Of a stretch of DNA of 11,278 bases, positions 6,188 through 11,278 are shown piece after piece. The position numbers and the translations under genes are program-made. The first letter of the stretch is position 1. The number at the start of each line of letters is the position of its first letter. Under the pieces are notes generated by a model. It did not search any database, was not told where the DNA came from, and worked only from the letters and a program-made list of their open reading frames with translations. This DNA comes from an uncultured Chromatiaceae bacterium (lineage in GTDB: Bacteria; Pseudomonadota; Gammaproteobacteria; Enterobacterales; Alteromonadaceae): positions 1 through 11,278 of the forward strand of contig CAMLRA010000139.1 in the NCBI GenBank assembly GCA_946482325.1, given 5' to 3'.

Positions 6188-9100
6188 GTGAAACCCCAAG
6201 CGCAAGACAGTTCTTTTTCAAATCAGCAAGTCATTTTTACCGGCCGCCGGCTGCGCTATTCAGTGCTCGCCAGCGCAATGGCCCTGGCGCTGCAAACCAG
6301 CCCGCTACTCGCGCAGGACAATACCTCAGGTCTGTTAAAAGGTGTGGTCAGCAGTGCGGCCGGGCAGCAGCTTGCTGGTGTCACTATCACTGTGAAGCAC
6401 CTGGAGCAGGGCTTTACCCGTTCCGCTCAGACCAACAGCAAAGGCGAATATGTGCTGCGCGCCTTGCCGGTTGGCCGTTATCAGGTACTGGCGAGCCGCG
6501 ATGGCCAGCCGCCGCAGGAACTGCAGCAACTGAATATCAGTCTGGGTCAGGCTCAGACTTTTGCGCCGGTGTTAGCTGACAGCGGTGAAGTGGAACGGAT
6601 TGAAGTACGTGGTGCTGTGATGCGGCAAATTGACACCAGCGATTCAACCGCGGGCCTGACCTTAGACGCCGCCACGCTGGATCTGATGCCGGTCAATACC
6701 GGTTTTGACAACATAGCGCTGCTAACACCGGGTGTGGCGCGCAGCTCACAGTTTAAAGCCTCCAGCTTTGGCGGGGCTTCTTCTGCCGAGAACGGCTACT
6801 TCTTAAATGGCATGAATATCAGTGCCTTACGTACCGGGATTGGTTCTATTGATTTGCCTTGGGAAGCGATTTCACAGACGCAGGTGAAAACCGGCGGTAT
6901 CTCCGCCGAATATGACCGTTTTATCGGTGGTGTCGTCAATGCGGTGTCGCAGTCGGGGACTAACGACTTCCGATATGGTGCTGAACTGCGCTATGACCCA
7001 GAAGCACTGGCATCAGCCCACAACACGGTGTACAACCCGAACGGCAGCATGTCGATTAACAACGCAGCCACTGAAAAACAATTCCGTGAGGCCAGTGTTT
7101 GGCTCAGTGGCCCGCTGGTGGAAGATAAGGCGTTTTTTTACGCCTTATTTAACCCGCGCCGTTATCAGGAAGAGTATGCCAACTCGGCCGGCACCGGCTT
7201 TACTGAGTACACCAAAGACGACAACCGCTGGTTTGTGAATTTGGATTGGTACATCACCGAAGACCACTCGCTGACAGTGACGGCGCTGGATAACAGCGCA
7301 GATTTGACCTATCACAACTACAAGTGGAACCCACAAAGCGGCGTGGGAGATTCAACCGGTACCACATTGTCATCGAGTGGCGGCAAAATGTACTCGGCCC
7401 GGTATCAGGGCTTTCTGACCGAGGATTTCTCGGTCTCTGCCACGGTCGGCCGGGTGGAAGACAGCAGTGATACGGTACCGACCAACGACCTGCCGGGGGT
7501 GTGGGACTACGTCAATCTGAACGGCGAGCGCATCGGCGACTGGACCACCAGCAATCTTGTTAGTGAAGAGTATCAGCGTGACCAAATCCGCCTTGATTTC
7601 ACCTGGCAACTGGCCGACCACACGCTGCAATTTGGTTATGACAGCGAAAATTTAGCAGTCGATTATCTGGAGTATCAGAACGGGGTTGATGCCGCCCGCG
7701 GCTGGTGGGAATACCGGACTTATGGTGCTATTCCACGCATCGGCTTGCCGGCCGGCACTTATATCCGCAAACGCCAGCGTGACACCGGTGGTGAAACGGA
7801 AGTCAATTCGGCGGCCTTTTATCTGCAGGACAGCTGGCAGCTGACCGAGCAACTGGTACTGAATGCCGGTATTCGTCACAGCAATTTTGAAAATACTGCG
7901 ACCACAGGCCAGTCTTATGCCGAGCTTAAAAATCAAATTGCGCCACGCTTCCAGCTGATTTGGGACGCCAAAGGAGATGGCAGCCAGAAGATTTTTGCTA
8001 CCGCCGGCCGTTATTTCCAGCCGATCGCCGCCAATATGAACATCAAACAGGCCAGTGGCCAGAAAGATGTGCATTTCTACTACAAACCGGGCCAGTTGAC
8101 TGCCAATGGCCAACCGCAGCTCAAAGCGGACGGCTCGCCGGATATCGGTGCTTTGGTTGCAACCAATACAGTGCAAAGCGGGGAAGTGGATGTCGAGCGG
8201 ATCGCGGCACAGGATTTAGGCCCGATGTATTCCGACGAGTGGACACTTGGTTTTGAGCAGGAAATCAATGAGCGTTTTAAAGGCGGTGCCCGCCTGGTGT
8301 ACCGTGATTTAAAACAATCGATTGAAGATTCTGACTTAGGCCCGGTGGTGGCGCAGTGGCTGAAGACCAACAAAGTACAAAATAAGTCGAACGAAAGTTA
8401 TTTCTACACGCTGATTAACCCGGGACAGGATGTCACTTTCCTTTATGACTTTGATAAAGATGGTAAAAAAGAGCGGGTTGAATTAGAAGCCAGCGATTTA
8501 CAACTGCCGGATCCAAAACGTCGTTACCTGGCTGCAGAGTTCACGCTGGAAGGCCGGCCGCTGGATGCGCTGCAAATCTTCGCTTCTTATGTCTGGTCGC
8601 ACAGCTGGGGCATGACCGAAGGTCTGGTCCGTACCGACAATGGCCAGGCCGATCCGGGCTGGACCACCTCGTATGACTACGCCGACCTAATGGACCACGG
8701 TTATGGCAATTTACCAAACGATCACCGCCATGCGCTGAAGTTCAGCGGTATTTATCAGCTCAGCGACGACTGGAATGTCGGTTTAGTTGCGCGTGCCACC
8801 TCAGGTGCGCCGAAAAACCGCTTCAGTATTCACCCAACCGGCGTGGATACCTGTAAAGCGCCGTCGCTGTGGGCCGACTGGTGCGCCAGCCAATGGTACG
8901 ATCAGGCGTCCTTCTACAACTGGGACGGTACACCAGCGCCACGCGGCAGTGCCGGCCGGCTCGACTGGTTGTATGAACTGGACCTGTCACTGACCTACCA
9001 GACCACAGTGGCTGGCGGCGATCTGACTGTCAAAGGCACAGTCTATAACCTGTTTAACTTTGACACGCCAACCCAGGTCAATGAAATTGCCCAGGTCACC

Positions 9101-9199
9101 AAAACCGATGGTAGTTTTGCTGCCAACCCGGATTGGGACGTGGCGCAGGGCCTGCAGCCATCACGGGTGACTTCGCTGGTGGTGCGTTATCAGTTCTGA
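6188..9199 (+). CDS. Oar-like TonB-dependent outer-membrane receptor with N-terminal carboxypeptidase-regulatory-like domain
   Basis: Outer-membrane receptor of 1003 residues expected to import a bulky nutrient using TonB energy. The order is: a long signal peptide (hydrophobic 25-42, cleavage probably after LLA), a carboxypeptidase-regulatory-like beta domain (about 47-130), a TonB-box-like ERIEVRG (136-142), a plug (about 150-262, with FLNGMNIS and GGVVNAVSQSG) and a long beta barrel ending in RYQF, the terminal aromatic expected for barrel insertion. This architecture matches Oar-like receptors. Residues 754-765 form a DxDxDG-type EF-hand-like loop, and C889/C899 could form a disulfide in an outer loop. 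The start is GTG, with AAGGA 7 nt before it; an ATG at 6180 opens only a three-codon frame. Placement beside an M9 peptidase and peptide-handling genes, with a shared operator, suggests collagen-derived or other peptides as substrate; this is inference. Confidence 0.92.
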   Translation: MKPQAQDSSFSNQQVIFTGRRLRYSVLASAMALALQTSPLLAQDNTSGLLKGVVSSAAGQQLAGVTITVKHLEQGFTRSAQTNSKGEYVLRALPVGRYQVLASRDGQPPQELQQLNISLGQAQTFAPVLADSGEVERIEVRGAVMRQIDTSDSTAGLTLDAATLDLMPVNTGFDNIALLTPGVARSSQFKASSFGGASSAENGYFLNGMNISALRTGIGSIDLPWEAISQTQVKTGGISAEYDRFIGGVVNAVSQSGTNDFRYGAELRYDPEALASAHNTVYNPNGSMSINNAATEKQFREASVWLSGPLVEDKAFFYALFNPRRYQEEYANSAGTGFTEYTKDDNRWFVNLDWYITEDHSLTVTALDNSADLTYHNYKWNPQSGVGDSTGTTLSSSGGKMYSARYQGFLTEDFSVSATVGRVEDSSDTVPTNDLPGVWDYVNLNGERIGDWTTSNLVSEEYQRDQIRLDFTWQLADHTLQFGYDSENLAVDYLEYQNGVDAARGWWEYRTYGAIPRIGLPAGTYIRKRQRDTGGETEVNSAAFYLQDSWQLTEQLVLNAGIRHSNFENTATTGQSYAELKNQIAPRFQLIWDAKGDGSQKIFATAGRYFQPIAANMNIKQASGQKDVHFYYKPGQLTANGQPQLKADGSPDIGALVATNTVQSGEVDVERIAAQDLGPMYSDEWTLGFEQEINERFKGGARLVYRDLKQSIEDSDLGPVVAQWLKTNKVQNKSNESYFYTLINPGQDVTFLYDFDKDGKKERVELEASDLQLPDPKRRYLAAEFTLEGRPLDALQIFASYVWSHSWGMTEGLVRTDNGQADPGWTTSYDYADLMDHGYGNLPNDHRHALKFSGIYQLSDDWNVGLVARATSGAPKNRFSIHPTGVDTCKAPSLWADWCASQWYDQASFYNWDGTPAPRGSAGRLDWLYELDLSLTYQTTVAGGDLTVKGTVYNLFNFDTPTQVNEIAQVTKTDGSFAANPDWDVAQGLQPSRVTSLVVRYQF
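7125..7148. repeat. Perfect 9-bp hairpin with an all-T loop inside the receptor gene
   Basis: ATAAGGCGT (7125-7133) and ACGCCTTAT (7140-7148) are perfect complements around a loop of six T; with the adjacent T this gives a run of seven T. It lies inside codons for DKAFFYALF in the early barrel. A role in pausing or slippage is possible but unproven, and codon constraint alone could produce it. Confidence 0.5.
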
Positions 9200-9225
9200 T
9201 GCGCAAATCTGAGTAAAGAGTCTCA

Positions 9226-9266
9226 CAGGCAGCGGCCGCGACAAGGAATGTCGGGCCGGCTGCCTG
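9226..9266 (+). terminator. Imperfect GC-rich hairpin after the receptor gene, possible terminator
   Basis: Two 17-nt arms (9226-9242 and 9250-9266) pair at 14 of 17 positions around a 7-nt loop, starting 26 nt after the receptor stop. The outer eight pairs (CAGGCAGC) are perfect. No T-run follows immediately; the nearest is at about 9282-9287, so this may be a weak or Rho-assisted terminator or a 3'-end protecting hairpin. Confidence 0.5.
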
Positions 9267-9337
9267 CTGTTCGTTAGATGCTGTTTTTATTGTTGCGGTG
9301 TATAAACTGTCGCGTCGTTCAGCGCATGCTTTGCTAC

Positions 9338-9365
9338 TGGTCAGCGCCTGCGCCGGTGTTATAAT
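9338..9365 (+). promoter_or_regulatory. Promoter of glnS with extended -10
   Basis: A perfect TATAAT (9360-9365) is preceded by TG one base upstream (9357-9358), making an extended -10. TGGTCA (9338-9343) is a four-of-six -35 match at 16-nt spacing. The glnS start lies 45 nt after the -10 box. This fits a constitutive housekeeping promoter and separates glnS from the upstream receptor unit. Confidence 0.7.
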
Positions 9366-9409
9366 GCCCCTCAGCATTCAGCATTTATTCCAACAAGGAT
9401 CTGATTTAT

Positions 9410-11071
9410 ATGGCGGACATCGAGACACGCCCCACCAATTTTATCCGGCAAATCATTGATGCCGACCTCGCTTCCGGTAAGCACAATACTGTACAAACCC
9501 GTTTCCCGCCTGAACCTAATGGTTATCTGCACATTGGTCATGCCAAATCGATTTGTCTGAATTTTGGTATCGCGCAGGATTATCAGGGCGCCTGTAATCT
9601 GCGTTTTGATGACACCAACCCGGAAAAAGAAAACATCGATTTCGTCAATTCCATTCAGCGCGATGTGCAGTGGCTGGGTTTCCAGTGGGACGGTAATGTC
9701 CGTTATTCGTCTGATTATTTTGACGCGCTTTATGGTTATGCGGTTGAACTGATCAACAAAGGCCTGGCGTATGTCTGTTTCTTAAACGCTGAAGAGATGC
9801 GCGAATACCGCGGCAGCCTGACGCAGCCGGGGAAACCAAGCCCGACCCGCGACACTTCGCCGGCAGAAAACCTGGCACTGTTTGAAAAAATGCGTGCTGG
9901 CGGTTTTAAAGAAGGTGAGTGTTCGCTGCGCGCCAAAATCGACATGTCGTCGTCTTTTATCTGTATGCGCGACCCGGTGATTTACCGCGTGAAGTTCGCG
10001 CATCACCACCAGACCGGCGACAAATGGTGCATCTACCCGATGTACGATTTTACTCACTGTATTTCGGACGCGCTCGAAGGCATTACGCATTCGCTTTGTA
10101 CACTGGAATTCCAGGACAACCGCCGGTTGTACGACTGGATCCTCGACAACATCACTATTCCATGCCACCCGCAGCAAATCGAGTTTTCGCGGCTGAATCT
10201 GGAATATCAGGTGATGAGTAAACGCAAATTGCACCAGCTGGTTGAAGGCAATCATGTGTCTGGCTGGGATGACCCGCGGATGCCAACCATTGCCGGCCTG
10301 CGTCGTCGTGGCTACACACCGGCGTCGCTGCGTGAGTTTGCCAAGCGCATCGGTATTACCAAACAAGACAACGTCATTGAGATGAGCGCATTGGAAGCCT
10401 GTATCCGTGAAGATCTGGATGCGCATGCACCACGCGCGATGGCTGTGCTGGACCCACTGAAAGTCACTATCAGTAACTTCAACTCTGACGTGGAATGGCT
10501 GGACGTAGCCAATCATCCAAAAGATGAAAGCATGGGTAGCCGCAAAGTGCCATTTGGCAAAGTGCTGTATATCGACCGCGCTGATTTCCGCGAAGAAGCG
10601 AACAAACACTACAAACGGATGGTCACCGGTGGTGAAGTGCGTTTACGCGGTGCTTATGTCATTCGGGCGGATGAAGTCATCAAAGATGCCGATGGCAACA
10701 TTCAGGAGCTGATTTGTAGCTATGACCCGGAAACGCTGGGCAAAAACCCGGCCGATGGTCGTAAAGTGCGTGGTGTGATCCACTGGGTCGAAGCCTCACA
10801 AGCCAAAACTGCTGAGTTCCGGGTTTATGACCGCTTGTTCAGTGTGCCAAATCCGGCAGCGGAAGATGACTTTATTCAGGTGATCAACCCAACTTCGTTG
10901 CAAATCAAGCATGGATTTGTGGAGCCGAGCCTGACACAAGCTGCGCCTGAACTTGCGTTCCAGTTTGAACGGGAAGGGTATTACTGTGCGGATAACCGCG
11001 ACAGTAGCCCTGAGGCACTGGTGTTTAACCGCACTGTCGGGTTACGCGACAGCTTCGCTGCTGAAGCTTAA
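9410..11071 (+). CDS. glnS: Glutaminyl-tRNA synthetase
   Basis: Cytosolic class I aminoacyl-tRNA synthetase of 553 residues, almost the same length as the E. coli enzyme; it joins glutamine to tRNA-Gln using ATP. The ATP-binding HIGH motif is intact at 41-44 ([12 protein letters not shown]), and the second class I signature appears as VMSKR at 268-272, the GlnRS form of KMSKS. RFDDTNP (65-71) and the stretch from IYPMYDF to LEFQDNRR (208-239) are typical of GlnRS. The C-terminal half (about 345-545) is the beta-barrel anticodon-binding part. The start ATG has AAGGA 10 nt upstream, an extended -10 promoter precedes it and a strong terminator follows, so it is a single-gene unit unrelated to the catabolic genes to its left. 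Confidence 0.98.
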   Translation: MADIETRPTNFIRQIIDADLASGKHNTVQTRFPPEPNGYLHIGHAKSICLNFGIAQDYQGACNLRFDDTNPEKENIDFVNSIQRDVQWLGFQWDGNVRYSSDYFDALYGYAVELINKGLAYVCFLNAEEMREYRGSLTQPGKPSPTRDTSPAENLALFEKMRAGGFKEGECSLRAKIDMSSSFICMRDPVIYRVKFAHHHQTGDKWCIYPMYDFTHCISDALEGITHSLCTLEFQDNRRLYDWILDNITIPCHPQQIEFSRLNLEYQVMSKRKLHQLVEGNHVSGWDDPRMPTIAGLRRRGYTPASLREFAKRIGITKQDNVIEMSALEACIREDLDAHAPRAMAVLDPLKVTISNFNSDVEWLDVANHPKDESMGSRKVPFGKVLYIDRADFREEANKHYKRMVTGGEVRLRGAYVIRADEVIKDADGNIQELICSYDPETLGKNPADGRKVRGVIHWVEASQAKTAEFRVYDRLFSVPNPAAEDDFIQVINPTSLQIKHGFVEPSLTQAAPELAFQFEREGYYCADNRDSSPEALVFNRTVGLRDSFAAEA

Positions 11072-11077
11072 TCAGTT

Positions 11078-11105
11078 AAAACCAGCCTGCGGGCTGGTTT
11101 TTTTT
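11078..11105 (+). terminator. Rho-independent terminator of glnS
   Basis: CCAGCC (11082-11087), a TGCG loop and GGCTGG (11092-11097) form a perfect stem, preceded by four A and followed by eight T (11098-11105). It starts 6 nt after the glnS stop codon. The A/T flanks can extend the stem. Confidence 0.95.
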
Positions 11106-11157
11106 CGCCGGTCGACAGAAGGATAAAGGCGCTTGAGGGGATTTAGAAGGGGCAAGG

Positions 11158-11278
11158 ATGATGACGCGATGGCTGTTGGCAACGATATGGCTTGGTTGGT
11201 GCGCACAGCTGCTGGCAGCACCGGCTGTGGTGCGTTATCCACAGCCTCAGCATGCGCAGGATCATCGCTCTGATTATG
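11158..11278 (+). CDS. N-terminal fragment of a secreted protein, possibly a periplasmic solute-binding protein
   Basis: Only the first 40 codons lie in the window; the gene runs off the right edge. ATGATG at 11158-11163 follows AAGGGG (11147-11152), giving spacing of 5 or 8 nt for the two possible starts. The product begins with a signal peptide (MMTR, hydrophobic core WLLATIWLGWCAQLLA, likely cleavage after LAA) and continues VVRYPQPQ...DHRSDY. The VRYP...DYP-like opening recalls small extracellular solute-binding proteins found in related marine gammaproteobacteria, but the fragment is too short to name with confidence. The glnS terminator lies 52 nt upstream, so it should have its own promoter. 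Confidence 0.6.
   Translation, partial: MMTRWLLATIWLGWCAQLLAAPAVVRYPQPQHAQDHRSDY

Noticed and set aside
6180..6191. ATG at 6180 as receptor start or leader peptide
   Set aside because: It opens only Met-Tyr-Leu-stop in another frame and overlaps the GTG start; more likely chance than a regulatory leader.
7652..8176. A 174-codon open frame on the minus strand inside the receptor gene
   Set aside because: Fully covered by the well-supported TonB-dependent receptor; no domain or ribosome site supports it.
9096..9377. A 93-codon minus-strand frame across the receptor end and glnS upstream region
   Set aside because: It overlaps the receptor 3' end, the hairpin and the glnS promoter, and its product shows no recognisable features.
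9782..10609. A 275-codon open frame on the minus strand inside glnS
   Set aside because: It lies wholly within the clear glnS coding region, has no recognisable domain and is a codon-composition shadow.

Overview
This window looks like a chromosomal segment of a free-living gammaproteobacterium. The evidence is a gammaproteobacterial-type glutaminyl-tRNA synthetase of 553 residues, an Oar-like TonB-dependent receptor, and a moderately GC-rich composition. The style of the genes suggests an Alteromonadales relative such as the Rheinheimera group, but that placement is impression only.

Layout. On the minus strand, reading from about 5000 down to the left edge, are four closely packed genes. 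They encode a proline-racemase-superfamily enzyme with the Cys/Thr signature of trans-3-hydroxy-L-proline dehydratase, an M24B Xaa-Pro peptidase (ATGA overlap), an ornithine cyclodeaminase/mu-crystallin-family protein that fits delta1-pyrroline-2-carboxylate reductase (6-nt gap), and a POT-like peptide transporter (36-nt gap, cut by the window edge). Diverging to the right are a small secreted M9-type (collagenase family) metallopeptidase and a 1003-residue Oar-like TonB-dependent receptor. Next come glnS with its own promoter and terminator, and the first 40 codons of a secreted protein running off the right edge.

How the genes fit together. The region from 1 to 9199 reads as a collagen- or proline-rich-peptide utilisation locus. 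The M9 peptidase would cut collagen-like protein, and the TonB-dependent receptor would bring peptides across the outer membrane. The POT-like carrier would take small peptides across the inner membrane, and the M24B enzyme would split X-Pro (or X-Hyp) bonds. The dehydratase and reductase would convert trans-3-hydroxy-L-proline through delta1-pyrroline-2-carboxylate to L-proline. The scheme is inferred from family membership and gene order; no single step is proven here.

Regulation. A perfect 16-bp palindrome, ATATTGTATACAATAT, lies in the divergent promoter region. A near copy (11 of 12 core bases) lies just upstream of the receptor gene. Plausible -10 elements on both strands overlap the first site, so one regulator, perhaps of the GntR/FCD type and encoded outside the window, may control the whole locus. 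No RNA genes, CRISPR arrays, insertion sequences or attachment sites were seen. There is no gene-free stretch longer than about 210 bases.
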